DNA of 64,000 bases from Undaria pinnatifida (GCA_012845835.1 JABAKD010000021.1:10899199-10963198); one strand, 5' to 3'. Counted from the stretch's first letter, positions 32,747-43,640 are shown. A program made the numbers and translations. Notes: generated by a model not told the origin, from the sequence alone.

Positions 32747-33429
32747 ATGGACATGCAAGGGGGAAAGAAAGGAAAAAAAAAAAAAAAAAAAAATACCCCG
32801 GAAAAAAGAAACAAGTAAAAGAAGGAAGACTGGGAGGGCCAAATAAAACAGGCTCGTCACCTACCCGCCATGCAAGACTCCCTTCATAAGGATAAGAAGG
32901 GGAAAGAAAAAAAGAAGAAAAAGAAAAAAAATAAATTCACGGAAAAATCAAAGTACCAAGACATCACATTCCGAGCAGCCGCAGCAGTTGGCGGTACGAG
33001 TGGCATAGATAGAAAGGTTCCACCTGTACGTAATAGTCGGACGTCAAACGAAGTACCTAATGAATGAGATGAAACAATTCAAGGTGTCATATCGCTGGCA
33101 GCGGCTCGGCAGCAAAGCCCTCCACCTGGTACAAAACGCCTAAAAAGGTGAAACGCAATAAAACGTCGCAATTAATTTCCTCCGCGTGCATTTTTTCTTC
33201 TTTTCTTTTGTCTCGCCGGGGAGTTTTTGTTTTTTCACGGAATTCAGCAGTACGATGGTGTTCATTTCGTGTTCTATCTTTCGTCTTCTGCGAGAAGGTC
33301 AGAAACAAAAAGTCTCGACACAGAAACGAAAATGTCACCGGAAACGATGATACAATACCCCAACGAAACAATTGACAGCTTTTTCGTACAATTTCCTTGG
33401 GTGTTACTACACACTAGTTTCATACAAAC

Positions 33430-33530
33430 ATACGTTGTTGTTGTTGTTCTCAAATTAAGTCGCATAATCAAGTCCGTGGTCACAGGACAGGCTACATAGT
33501 CTCTCTGGAGCTGAGGAATACCCTAGGGAA
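33430..33530 (-). repeat. Dispersed repeat R7, minus copy
   Basis: Minus strand: CTAGGGTATTCCTCAGCTCC, CCTGTCCTGTGACCACGGAC, TTGATTATGCGACTTAATTT, GAGAACAACAACAACAACGT. Inverted relative to the partial copy at 33640-33705 and matching 55710-55815. Confidence 0.65.
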
Positions 33531-33639
33531 ACTTGTGCGCCTCTTTCCATTTCGTGCGTTTTTGGCGGGAAAGCGTAGTATATCCTGGACGAATTTTGAT
33601 TTCTTTTGGTTTTTCGGATCTTCCTAGGGCTCCGGCGCC

Positions 33640-33705
33640 TTTGTGTGACCACGGACTCTAGATTATCGACAAGAGTTAATGTGAGAAAACCACAACGCAT
33701 GTATG
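33640..33705 (+). repeat. Dispersed repeat R7, partial plus copy
   Basis: GTGTGACCACGGACTCTAGA, TTATCGACAAGAGTTAATGT, GAGAAAACCACAACGCATG. Confidence 0.55.
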
Positions 33706-33775
33706 TAGGACGTACAATATGAATACTTGCAACAAACAAAAATGAAATGAACACCTCCCGGTGACATATTCTGTA

Positions 33776-34650
33776 CAGTAGGTGGCCCTGTATAGTGGCA
33801 ACCTGAATAGTAAAGTGCCCTATATAGTAGCATGAAAATCTCCTGGCAAAATCTCAACCCGATATAGTGGCACTTTACCACTATTGAGGACGGGGCCCTC
33901 AATAGTGGCATTTTGGGCATCACACACACCCAATAGTGGCAGTTCCAAGTAGTGGGCCCCCACTACTGCTGTACCACACCTGCCCACACACACTCTCAGC
34001 CGTGGGCGCCACACGTATCATGCCAGCCTGCGCGGACCTAGAACTGTGTAAACTCCCAAACAAACCACTGGGAGAGAAAGACGGGCACGAGTAAAGCCTA
34101 CAGCAGTTGCAGAGCTTCGTGGTGGTTGGGTTGATGCGCCGGGGTGGGGGTGTTTGAATTTTCTTTACTGGCTGTTTCAGTTAGTTTCGCGTCTCTACGT
34201 TGCTGTTTTCATGCGTTCTACTCGTAGTGTTGAATGTTGAACCCCATGTTACACTGCCCGCCGGACGAAAAATATTGATGTGCCACCTATGATACAATGC
34301 GTTTGGACGTGGTTCCTGTGGTCTGCCTGCGCAGAAGAAACAGGTCTTGACCACAGAAGGCTCGGTAACCGTTGGATAATCAACGGTCATTTCATGTGTT
34401 TCATGCGGATACTGCTGCACACAAATCAACCACGAGTAGTGGAACAGTATGCACGGCTTTACCTACACAACAGCGAATAATCAGTGTACAGCGTGAACAT
34501 CGAAGCTCTTTATTCGATATAGTGGCAATATTGCCACTATAGACTGTCTAATAGTGGCAATAGTGCCACTATATCGAATAGTGGCACTGCCCTGAATAGT
34601 GGCACAATTCTGTCCTGCCACTATATGCCACTATACAGGGCCACCTACTG
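33776..34650. mobile_element. Non-autonomous DNA transposon, 25-bp TIRs, TA target duplication (pogo/Tc1-mariner-like)
   Basis: The ends are a perfect 25-base inverted repeat beginning CAGTAGGTGGCCCTG, and each end is flanked by TA (33774-33775 and 34651-34652), as expected for target duplication in the Tc1/mariner group including pogo. Internal to both ends the motif ATAGTGGCA recurs many times in both orientations (33791-33945 and 34516-34640), some copies forming perfect palindromes such as AATAGTGGCAATAGTG with neighbouring complements. The 875-base body holds no transposase-like frame, so mobilisation would need a related autonomous element elsewhere. Perfect ends suggest a fairly recent insertion. 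Confidence 0.82.
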
Positions 34651-34714
34651 TACTCTTTCTTTTCTTTCGACCATCGCTTTGGCTTTCGAGGTCAACACCG
34701 GTATATTATAAAAA

Positions 34715-34800
34715 TTAAAATACACTTCAGATGTGAGATCGAATATTTTGTCGAAACTCATATTTGCAAGCTGGATGTGATACTCCGATCGCGCGTATTA
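34715..34800 (-). repeat. Start-cassette copy, minus
   Basis: Complement of the cassette: read on the minus strand it gives CGCGATCGGAGTATCACATC, then ATG and MSFDKIFDLTSEVYFN. It sits immediately downstream of the LINE fragment and just outside the TA-flanked transposon. Confidence 0.6.
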
Positions 34801-34849
34801 CGGGTTATATATATGGCAGGTACCAGGTCTCATTCTCAGCGACCCTCCG

Positions 34850-35305
34850 GAGAATCCATGATCAGACGTCAGAGAGGTGGAAGTCGATGTGAGTCGACAA
34901 GGGAAGAACGGGTAGAAGTCTTTTAGCAATAATCACGAAGGCACCTTTAACACGAACGGGACATCCTCCATATCGTACAGCTCCCGCTTGAAACGATCGT
35001 AGCATGTATGTCCACGCGAGTCGGATTCGTCTCTGGCTAATGTCGGCGTTTGCGTCGATAAGACCGCCCAGGTACAGAAACTGCATCGTCTGCTTATACC
35101 TCTGGCCCGCTGCTTCGACGACGAGCGGTGAGGTCGGGAGCAGCTGGTGGAGTGTGCGCAGCAGCATTGTCTCCGTTTTCTTTTCGGACACGGTGGGTCC
35201 TGCTGCTTCGAAAATGGTGACAATGACAGTCATCGTCTTCGCTAGGCCTTCCACCTTCCATCGATTTAGACACAACGCCTGCATCGTCGGCGTACAGCAT
35301 GCCCC
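34850..35305 (-). pseudogene. LINE (non-LTR) reverse transcriptase fragment, frameshifted
   Basis: Read on the minus strand, the fragment opens with LYADDAGVVSKSMEG, carrying the YADD catalytic box of a reverse transcriptase. It then shifts frame near 35238-35250, where a GGAAGG motif is duplicated. The second frame continues EGLAKTMTVIVTIFEAAG, then VSEKKTETMLLRT and QFLYLGGLIDANADISQRRI, the usual order downstream of YADD in LINE RTs. Only the part from the YADD box onward is present; the palm N-terminal half, endonuclease and ORF1 are absent. It is cut at 35305, directly next to a variant start cassette, and lies between two minus-oriented cassette copies (34715-34800 and 35385-35430). It is a dead fragment. 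Confidence 0.8.
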
Positions 35306-35375
35306 AGACTATATTTTATAAAAATTGAAAAACGTCAGCTACGCGTACGAACGATGGAATATTTGAAACTCAACT
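35305..35375 (-). repeat. Variant start cassette (MSF..S-VRT type)
   Basis: Minus strand reads TTGAGTTTCAAATATTCCAT then CGTTCGTACGCG and GACGTTTTTCAATTTTTAT. The same variant, with CATTCAAT(A/C)G(G/T)(C/T)CGTACTCAC, occurs at 28125-28200 and 42790-42880, defining a sister subfamily of the cassette. Confidence 0.45.
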
Positions 35376-35384
35376 TATAAAAAT

Positions 35385-35435
35385 GGAAATACACTTCAGC
35401 TGTGAGATCGAAGATTTCGTCGAAACTCACTACCA
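35385..35435 (-). repeat. Start-cassette copy, minus, start codon lost
   Basis: Minus-strand reading gives GTGAGTTTCGACGAAATCTT, that is, the usual ATG changed to GTG, then FDEIFDLTAEVYF. A variant of the cassette lies directly next to it at 35305-35375. Confidence 0.55.
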
Positions 35436-35703
35436 GTATGTATCACTAAAATGAAAAAATACACTTTAAGCCCTCCTTGTAGCAAATAGAGAAGACAGCT
35501 ATTAATAGTGAACGAGGTGGGGCGTCCAGCATGGACCCACACCGTCGTCACTTGCATTTTCGCCCACCTATGATGGCCTTGACGTGACTACGAAATCTGC
35601 TGTATCGCCTGGTTTGACCCAACCATGCCCGAATCCATCGACTACCCATCTACGTAGTGCTCCTTACTCTTATCTTGTGTGTTTTCACCATGGATGAAAC
35701 CAA

Positions 35704-35730
35704 CCCTAGCCCTAACCCTAACCCTAACCC
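35704..35730 (+). repeat. Interstitial telomere-type run (CCCTAA)n
   Basis: CCCTAG followed by three perfect CCCTAA units and CCC, the TTAGGG-type telomere repeat on the other strand. Too short and too internal to be a chromosome end; a likely scar of break repair or insertion. Confidence 0.8.
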
Positions 35731-36148
35731 ATACGAAAAATACCGATGAGTTCCCCACAATGACGTCATTGGGGTGAAATGGTTGAAAATACACAATAAT
35801 AATGTGTATCTCCGTTACCATAGGACAACCGGGGACGCCGGCTGGCTACAACATCTGTTACCGTTAATACTGAGCGAATAGTCCAATGCGACCAAGGCTA
35901 CCTACGTCGTACGGTCTTTTTTTTTTTGCAAGTATTTTATTCCAAATTTTTCGGTATTCGTAAGCTTTCGTGCTGTTTATTCTGCGAACCGAATCGGCAA
36001 CGGAATGGTGTGAGCTACGAGCTGCTCCAAAAAAATATCGCCTACGTAGTAAAGTGTTTCTGTCCGTGAGATAGTCACCCGTCGTGAGAGTGACTAAAAC
36101 TCACTACGGGTAGGGAAAATGCGGGTAACTGCAAGGGTATTGAGCGGG

Positions 36149-36167
36149 GACACGGAGTGTCCCCCGC
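36149..36167. repeat. Small perfect hairpin
   Basis: GGGGACAC GGA GTGTCCCC: 8-base arms with a 3-base loop. No U run follows, and no role is assigned. Confidence 0.5.
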
Positions 36168-36469
36168 AGGTCTTGTCTGCCCATTGAGCAGGTCCTCGGA
36201 GTACTCACTACCTTAGCCTTAGAAGACACGTAGCTTGAGTAGATTCCGCCAGAGCCCCGGATGACTTTTGAGCGCCGAGGCGCTCGGTTTCATTCCCTGG
36301 CTACCCCTGATAGATGACGCCAACATATCATGCGAACGCGGCCAATTACCTATTAAATCAGGTTCTTGCAGGCCTTTCAAGGCCGTACCTCAACACTATC
36401 CCATCCTGATGAGCCGCATATGCAGAAATATGGGAGATTCGGGGAAACTCCGGTTCTACAAACTAGACC

Positions 36470-36680
36470 ATGAGTCGAAGATGCGGCTCTTCAAAACCCT
36501 CTTCTCTTTTTTTGCATCCTCCGGCGGATGGGGAAACATAAAGCTTACCCCTTTAGAGCCCCCAAAATCCCTCCCTATACTAACTTCAAGTATTTTTGTC
36601 CCCCAAAAGGGTTCCCAGTTGTGAAATCGTTAAGCTTACCACACTCCCACGTATTTTCGTCCTCAAAACTCACTCCCACC
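36470..36680 (-). mobile_element. Retroposon 3' end R8, minus copy
   Basis: Complement of TAAGCTTTATGTTTCCCCAT, CCGCCGGAGGATGC (poly-A side at 36515-36525) and ACGAAAATACGTGGGAGTGT. The tail is interrupted by R10 (36545-36630), which sits between the two halves. Confidence 0.6.
36545..36630 (+). repeat. Dispersed repeat R10, copy 1
   Basis: CCCCTTTAGAGCCCCCAAAA, TCCCTCCCTATACTAACTTC, CCCCCAAAAGGGTTCCCAGT, TGTGAA. Complement at 55938-56035. Confidence 0.65.
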
Positions 36681-36719
36681 TCTTATGGCCTGGCTATGGA
36701 GCCTTTCAAGGCCGTACCT

Positions 36720-38280
36720 TAACGTACCCCCCCTTACCGCCGCCTTGCTTGGACTAGCCTTGGCGATTGCATAAGTTGTTTTTTTGTATGAACGATTCTG
36801 CTCCATGATTTCGCACTTCCCGTAAAAGCGTTATTTTTTGTTAATTAGGTCCACTCTCCGTTGAGGCAGACTTTGTTGTTGCCGTAAAGCGTAGTCAAAC
36901 CTCAATCAATCCCTGGGCAACAATGAAACCAACAGAAACCAAAAATAAGCTCGAAAAGTTGTCGGTTTTGCGCACTCAGAAGAAGTGAAACTGTAAGTCT
37001 ATTTGAGACAAGTCTTTGCGATAATGCGAGCCACCCACCCAGTAGCGCCAAAATACAATTCACTCCTCAACTCACAGCAGGTCCTGAGCCCGGGGCTGGC
37101 ATCGCCGCGCCCGGCTTGCTTGATATGGAGACCCGACTCAAAAAGAAAGAAAACAGAGTCAATTATTTCGCCTATTCTTGGTCGGTGACGTTCCCAAGTA
37201 CGTACCATACGTGTCGGGTTACATGTTACGATTCGAACACGAATATGCATGCTTCCGTATCTATGCAAAACCCAAATGCACGCTCGGATGGCTCCGGATG
37301 CCACCTAGGCATATGCATATGTACCATTTTGTTTTTTTTGCCTAGTCCGTCCCTTTTTCTCCGCCGGCGCAGAGTTTTTTGGTGTGCTTTCTTCTGCAAT
37401 GCGATCAGACTACCCGTCGATATATTATCAGCCGTGTGCCGGGCTCATGGGACGTCCGTGGCGCGAGCTATGGCCGCGGAAAGCCGCCGAGACTGGCTCT
37501 ATTTTGCGGGGTATGAGACACTTCTGTCCCCGGGCAACCACACACTAGACGTATTTAAACCTCGAGGTTAGGTCTTTTAAGTACTTCTAACTGGAAGAGC
37601 TAGGCCATTCGATACTTCGACCTTAAACGCATAAAAAAAACACCATATGTCTAAAACTCGAAATAGTGGTCTCTTTCAGTACGCATAAAAAGAAAAGCCG
37701 AGGAAAGATCAAACTACTTGAAAATAGACTATGATATTTCTGCACTACTCCAGACGCAGATGGCAAGACGAGGATTTATGTCATGAGTCAGCACATGAGT
37801 GGGTGGAAACTTCGAGAAAGACCCTCCCCTGCCCATGCTGTGCGAGCTTGAACAAACGGCCAAAACAAATAACTGGTGCCTGGCAAAAACATTGAGTGCT
37901 TCGTACTCCATACTCGCTTCATATGTAGGATACCTCGCAGGCGTTTGCCGCCTTCGGTGTGCCTCAGTGTGGCCGTAAGTACAGCAGCACAGCAGGACTG
38001 GCCCTCAACCCGGTTCAATTTCCACCCTCGAAATGTAGGCATCCGCGGGAAAGAGGCAACAGGGTTGTAAACTGCAGCAGCAGCTCCGGCCATGCGCTAC
38101 GTCGGGCACAAGAACCAAACAAAAAAAATGTGTCATCGAAAAATGACAGCCTCTCAGGACGAGAAAGCAGGAGCACGAGCGCGCGACGAACTATGTCAGA
38201 GTCCCAGTTCTCTGAACGCAGAGAACGCCAGGGTAGGAGGAGTCTCGCGGGCGTTTTCCACCGGCTAGTTGTGCTGTAGT
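36720..38280. other. Stretch with only R6 and no supported gene
   Basis: Apart from R6 (37085-37255) nothing repeated is recognised. Short frames of 60-150 codons lack motifs. A TG-rich patch (TTGTGTTGTGTG-type) follows at 38281-38360. Confidence 0.3.
37085..37255 (+). repeat. Dispersed repeat R6, copy 2
   Basis: GAGCCCGGGGCTGGCATCGC, GAGACCCGACTCAAAAAGAA, GTCGGTGACGTTCCCAAGTA, TTACATGTTACGATTCGAAC. The longer plus frame crossing it (37116-37571) ends in a GC-richer patch reading RAMAAESRRDWLYFAG, of uncertain meaning. Confidence 0.55.
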
Positions 38281-38648
38281 TGGGTTGGCTGTTGGGGTGC
38301 TGGTTGTCTGTGTGTTGTGCTGTGTTGTTTTGTTTTGTGGTGTGTTGTGTTGTGTGTGCGCTCGATCCTCGTGAATGAACAAGGACTCCTTTTCAAGTAA
38401 CAGTACGTAGAGGCATGCCGCTCCCCGAGAGTGGGTCGCCTCTGACCACCGCCAACGTTTCTGATGGTGTTGTACACGCAGGTTGATTAACCCGGGTTGG
38501 GGATACACCAAGCGGCTTGCTAGGTTGAGCGTTGCAATTACTGCGTGGGTGTTGTGCTGTGCTGCTGCTGCAGAGCGTCTGATGTTTCCTCGAGCTTTTG
38601 TCGTCTGAAATGCTGTTGTTTGCTGGAAAATACTCGGAAAATTGCTTC

Positions 38649-38688
38649 AAATATGCACTTGGGCCAAAATGTGCCCAAGTGCATATTT
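38649..38688. repeat. Perfect 16-bp inverted repeat with 8-base loop
   Basis: AAATATGCACTTGGGC (38649-38664), loop CAAAATGT, then GCCCAAGTGCATATTT (38673-38688). The arms are exact complements. It would form a stable hairpin in DNA or RNA. Confidence 0.85.
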
Positions 38689-39269
38689 TGGCAAAATCCA
38701 CATCTCACCGTGGTCTGCCGTGGTCGTTAAGTCGATAAAATAGACCTATTTTTTAGACATTTAAAACACGATAGGGCTTAATTTGGTTTAGAGCCAAAAA
38801 TATAGGCATATCGTCAGGTTTAAATACGTCTACTACACACACGGTGGAACTTTAGTCCTCGCACGTACATCGGGGTGGCATCAAAATGTAGAGAATTTTC
38901 CCGCACTGCTAGACGCGGGCGCGGTGTATATGTACCCGCTGCAACGACGTGAACTATGTCATTACTGTGAGTTCTCCCTCACAATTGACACGGTGGTTAC
39001 CATACAGCAGTAGCGAAACCTGTATAAAGAGATATAAAGTAGCAACACAACTCGAGCAAAAGTAACGATGTGCACACAACAGACCATATCGGCAACGAAC
39101 ATCGGTATAAACTGTTTAACTGTTTAAGCGCGCGGGAAAAAATACTGGACACAGAAAACAAACAACAAATTGACACCAATGATTCCTCTAACAGCAGCGA
39201 CAGCAGTACAAACGTAGAATTAATTGCTGCCACGCAGTTATACGGAGTGGACTTTCGAATAACTTATCA

Positions 39270-39600
39270 CACCGAGCCTCAGCAATATCCCAACCCTCCT
39301 CCTCCAAATGTCTGTGATATCTTATATTATCCACATTCTTTCCACTACGCATCCCTCCGATATACACCTTCTGCATAAATGCTTCATCATCAGTTGTAGT
39401 CATTCGACTTGCGTCGCCCCCGGGAGGCACGTGTCCACCTCCCGAAGGGGAACCTTGTATATATATACCGTTTGTCGGCATTCCCGACGGAGTAGTAAAG
39501 GGTGAATCTCTCGTCCCTATTCTTGCGTACAATTCTCACTTGTTGCCCAATGCTCACGCCGATGGCGCCCGCGGACTTGGATAGCATACACCTTTCCACC
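39270..39600 (-). other. Coding-like patch, two overlapping frames on one strand
   Basis: On the minus strand one frame reads MLSKSAGAIGVSIGQQ and continues VRIVRKNRDERFTLYY (about 39585-39450). A second frame, open from about 39532 to 39190, includes KVYIGGMRSGKNVDNIRYHR. Both have protein-like composition without runs. A consensus donor, CAA|GTGAGA, falls after IGQQ, and a possible acceptor TTTATGCAG lies at about 39385; joining them keeps phase 0. The alternatives are a frameshifted pseudogene or one real frame with a chance partner. From memory only, IGQQVRIVRxNRDERF resembles the start of some secreted hydrolase-like proteins; I do not assign it. Confidence 0.3.
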
Positions 39601-40490
39601 CCCCCCCGGGGTCCGAAAGAAAAAATTACGTACTTTTCATTTTTTTTTGTATATGGTCAGTGTGGCAATCGTTATCCTTCCGAGAGGCATCCCCTCCTCC
39701 CATCAAGGCAAACAACGTAACGTGACATCTCACATCCCTCGTATATATATGTACCAGGTATACATAGTATACGATATATTATATGTTTTCGGCAATGGCG
39801 ACTAGCTAGTGGCGACACAGCAGCGGTGTACAGGACATGCACAAACAAACGCAGGTAGCAGACGAGGTGTCAATGGCGTCGGACGCCTTTTCAATGGAGT
39901 TGGTGCCGAGGTAGTCAAGTGCTACCGATATAGTAGAGCAGTGTTGTGCAGCACTGCCACCGCAGTTAACAGGGAGGGGGTCCACCAACGAAATAAGTGC
40001 CTCATCAAATCAGGGTACGCAATTCTCTCCAACGGCGACGTCAGCACACACAAGGCAACGGCTCGCAGTGTTCGATTGCTGTTATCTAGCAGCTGCGGGA
40101 AGCGTCACTGCTGCTGTAGCGCCAAGGTTCGCCTATATGCGAGAGCAGCGATTGTGCTGCAACTCGGCCGTAAGGCAAGGCAAAAAAAGTATACACTGGT
40201 GGTACCCTCGTGGTACCTCATCATCATGGTACTTCACAAGTACCACAGGTACAAGTTTGATGCCGGACAGCAGGCCCCCTATAGATAGGATATAGGTGGT
40301 GTCAAGGCTTCACCACACAGCTACAGGAAGCAGCTATTGTCCGCGCACCGCGCGATAAAACCTGGAGATCCCACGGCGCTTCGGAGTCTCCTGCTCCACC
40401 TATCATAGGGAAGAGCTCATAGTAACTACTTCGTACCACTCACTACGGCTGGAGTCACCGTCACTGCAAGGTCGCTCTGTGAAAGAAGGC
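39600..40490. other. Stretch without recognised genes
   Basis: Contains a GGTAC-rich segment (40198-40255) with small palindromes such as TGGTACTTCACAAGTACCA. A plus frame of 159 codons (39809-40288) has no motif. Confidence 0.3.
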
Positions 40491-40494
40491 CTTT

Positions 40495-40735
40495 ATCTAG
40501 CAGGGTTGGGGGGGACGGCTCTCTACCGTCCCCTGTGTTCGGTTTTATGTAGGATTTAATACGTATGGCGTTTTTAGAAATATGGAAGACGTTGTATCTA
40601 GCAGGGAGGGGGGGGACAGCTATTTACCGTCCCCTGTGTTCGGTTCATATGTTTATATAGGATCTAGTATATGCGTTCGGTTTATATATATAGGATTTAG
40701 TATAGCGTTCTAGGGAGGGGACGGTGTCAGGTACC
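40495..40735 (+). repeat. Tandem duplication of about 110 bp, plus a partial third unit
   Basis: TATCTAGCAGGG..GGGGGGACGG / TACCGTCCCCTGTGTTCGGT occurs at about 40495 and 40597; a shorter third piece (GTTCGGTTTATATATATAGG, TTCTAGGGAGGGGACGGTG) follows at 40675-40735. Confidence 0.72.
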
Positions 40736-40759
40736 GTCAGGAGTTTCGAAGCTGAAAAA

Positions 40760-41250
40760 ATTGACGTAAGGTGTCGGAAAAAAAGAATCGGGCGCCCTCG
40801 TTCACGCTCGACTTTTTCTTGCGTAGAAATGGACGATCGGAAAGCGCGAGAGCGCGTCTTGGCAAAACTCGATGGAAATCGAAAATTACAAAAAGCTGAA
40901 AAGTGGGAATGACTGATTCTACGATAGCTCCCCGCCCCAAAAAACAGCGTTTTTTGTACGAACGTTTCATATGGCTGCTCAACATGAGGAAAGATGCCAT
41001 GAAAAAATGTCTTCACATTGTCCGCGAAACTAGCAGTTACCTTCTTCGTGTTTGTTGTTTCGTCCGTGTAACAGCAGTAGAACGACCCGAATGCTGAACC
41101 CTATGAGCGAGGAAAGTAATGGCCCGTACCGGGGGAAAGAAGAGAAGATGCCTATGACCACGGCTTGTCGAGAATGTCGCCGAGAACAAAACCCTCCTTT
41201 CTACGAGTTGAGCTGGAGAGTAAAAGAGACGTGTCAAAAAAAAGTAGATA
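40760..41250 (+). repeat. Dispersed repeat R1, longest copy
   Basis: GAAAGCGCGAGAGCGCGTCT, AAACTCGATGGAAATCGAAA, AAAAAGCTGAAAAGTGGGAA, then GTTTCATATGGCTGCTCAAC and GAAAGATGCCATGAAAAAAT, then GACCACGGCTTGTCGAGAAT and GAGCTGGAGAGTAAAAGAGA. The middle part is also found at 14410-14695 (-) and 15860-16130 (+). Confidence 0.62.
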
Positions 41251-42790
41251 CATATGTTTCGTTTTCCCTTGCAGTTTTAGTGCGAAGGTCAATGTCGACC
41301 CTGCCTTTGTCGAAGGAGATGGCCAAGGAGGAAAAGACAGATGTGTTTTAGTGAATTCATACTAACTCAAGACATTATTTCGTTTTCATCATCGATGCAC
41401 ACGATACAGAAACGAGGACAAATCCTAGCCTGGACGGCGTATATACTAATGCAAAAAAAGGGGCGCTCAAAGGACCGCTTTCCTATGTTTATAATATTCT
41501 CTAGCTGTTCAGCGGCGAGTCTAAAGATAGAGACGGATCGGTTTACACTTAAAATAATTCTATTGACCGTAATCGATGAGCGAAAGGGCTTATATGAATC
41601 TTGAGGAAAAGGCAGCATATTTATAAGATTTTTGCGGCTGAGACGCGGCAACGCTTAACGAAAGCGATCAAAAACCATTGCCCACAGGAAAAAAATGGTC
41701 GAATGTGTTGCATAATACGTAGGCTCTCATGCCCATTCGCCGATTATAGTGGAACCTATAAACACGGCGAAAGACCAATGATTTCCTCCCGACTTTGCGT
41801 CATTTTTTCCCTCCCGGAATATAGTTTCTGTTATTTTGTTTTCGTTCTCAATGTGTAAACGTTAAAACGCTTATTCGGTTTTCTTCGTCCGTTCGTTCGT
41901 TCGTTCGTTCGCTCGTTGGCACATAAAACATAAACGCTTGTGCTTCTTAAGCGAGGTAGCCGACGATGGTTTTATCATCATCTCGCTCATCATGGCAAAA
42001 GGGGGTCGGGAACGCTGGGATGCTTGCAGTTGGCCGCACGTGGTGGCCTCATCGTGGCGGATGCGGACGCATGGGCAGGAAGCAGGGGCAACGGCATTCC
42101 AGGAACACATTACACCGTATGTCTGCCGGGCAGACACGTGAACACATACAAAAAAGCAGCACGCAGAGCGGAAGAAATCGCCTTCGTATACGTGACATGG
42201 TCATTCCATTTGCCTGCTGGGCGAAACAGCCCAGCCGAAAACGTCGCCGATGTATATATGGTACAGTCGTGTGTCTGCTGAGTGGAGAAGACCTGGATAC
42301 TGAACATAGAACGTAAAAGCTAAAAGCAACGCCCCACCTGCTGCAGCTGAATATGTTGTCGTCATGATGTCATTTGCACACTGGGCAGAGACGACTTGGT
42401 GAATAACTCGCAAAACAAAGAGACAGCGCAGCAGAAGACGTCGTCTGCGTAACGCATCATCATTGCTACCTGTTGCGACCCACCGCTCCAACCTGTTACT
42501 TAATTAAGACGGTCGATACAAACTTCTCGTTATTTGGGTTCTTTTTCACTGCGGGGGAAAAAATAAAATAAAAGTAAAAGCGTCATCACACCTGGTAAAT
42601 ATTAAATATTTGTGTCAACTTCGTGACAACGAGCGATCGAAAAATTGATAAACACGAAAAACACGGCGGTGCACATCATTGTTGGGTGGGCAAACGCCAT
42701 GATGTGAGAACATACAAACAAACACTTACCAGACCAGCCCCCCCCGGCGTGCTGGTTCGTGCTTGCGGACAAGTCTGATTTTATGCCTGG
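41250..42790. other. Stretch without recognised genes
   Basis: Only a short (GTTC)n run near 41887-41912 stands out. Frames of up to 116 codons lack motifs or splice support. Confidence 0.3.
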
Positions 42791-42885
42791 TACACTAGTT
42801 TAAACAAAAATTGAAAAACGTCGACTGTGAGTACGACCGATTGAGTGGTTGAAACTCAAGTTTGCAAGCAAACTGCGTGTGGTAC
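42790..42885 (-). repeat. Variant start cassette, minus
   Basis: Minus strand: GCAAACTTGAGTTTCAACCA, CTCAATCGGTCGTACTCACA, GTCGACGTTTTTCAATTTTT. Matches the variants at 28125 and 35305. Confidence 0.45.
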
Positions 42886-43297
42886 ATCTATGTTTCGCTA
42901 ATATACAACAACATTTGCGGGAGGTCGTTCGCGCGCGTTACACATTTGATCCTCATGAAAGACATAGGTCGGTGACTCCCGTGGATGTTGTCGGGGTCAA
43001 CAGGACGATTCTCCATAATAATCATTTTGTGCACTGCTCTTGTGTGACGGTGACATCTGCGGGGGATGCGGGGGGGAAACTCGTAGTTTCCCGAAGGAGT
43101 ACAATGAATTGGCGGCCTGGGATCGCGTGTACCCAAATATGACCAACGGGGCAAGCCCCTCTTAGTTAGTACGTCGACACATATTTTATCGTGATATCTC
43201 CATCTTCTCCTCTTCTCCCATCGTGATGGCCTCACGGGTATCGAGAGTCTTCTCCCCGTGAGCCTGCCTGCATCCCCCGCACCTGAGTTAATCGATA

Positions 43298-43640
43298 ATG
43301 CTGTAGTGATTACCCTCGAATGCTATTATACTACTAACACGGTTGGTTCCGGGGTTTTAATCCTACGTGGGTCGGACTTTGAGCATATAAGCATAAACTA
43401 TATAATCGAAGGAACCAACCGGTGAGAGTGCGGAGCAGAGTGGGTAGGCGCGATTCGATGCGGGCCGACGAGGGAAGAAAAAGCTGAATGCATTGTTATC
43501 GCGATAAAACTGAAGGCACGTGTCGTAGTGGGGAGGGGGGACAAGAGCCTGCTTGGTGACCCTGGACCTGAGTTACGTCTACGGAGGGAGAAAAGAGAAA
43601 AATAAAAAGTGCGAAGATAGTACGAGATGGAACGGGGAAA
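43298..43640 (+). mobile_element. SINE-1 copy, near full length
   Basis: Head: TAGTGATTACCCTCGAATGC, then a degraded B box (GGGGTTTTAATCC) and GTGGGTCGGA. Body: GTGGGTAGGCGCGATTCGAT, CGACGAGGGAAGAAAAAGCT, TATCGCGATAAAACTGAAGG, GTAGTGGGGAGGGGGGACAA, CGGAGGGAGAAAAGAG. The 3' part ends in AAAATAAAAAGTGCGAAGAT. Confidence 0.8.

Noticed and set aside
35704-35730. A chromosome end
   Set aside because: The telomere-type run is only about four units and complex sequence continues for 28 kb beyond it.
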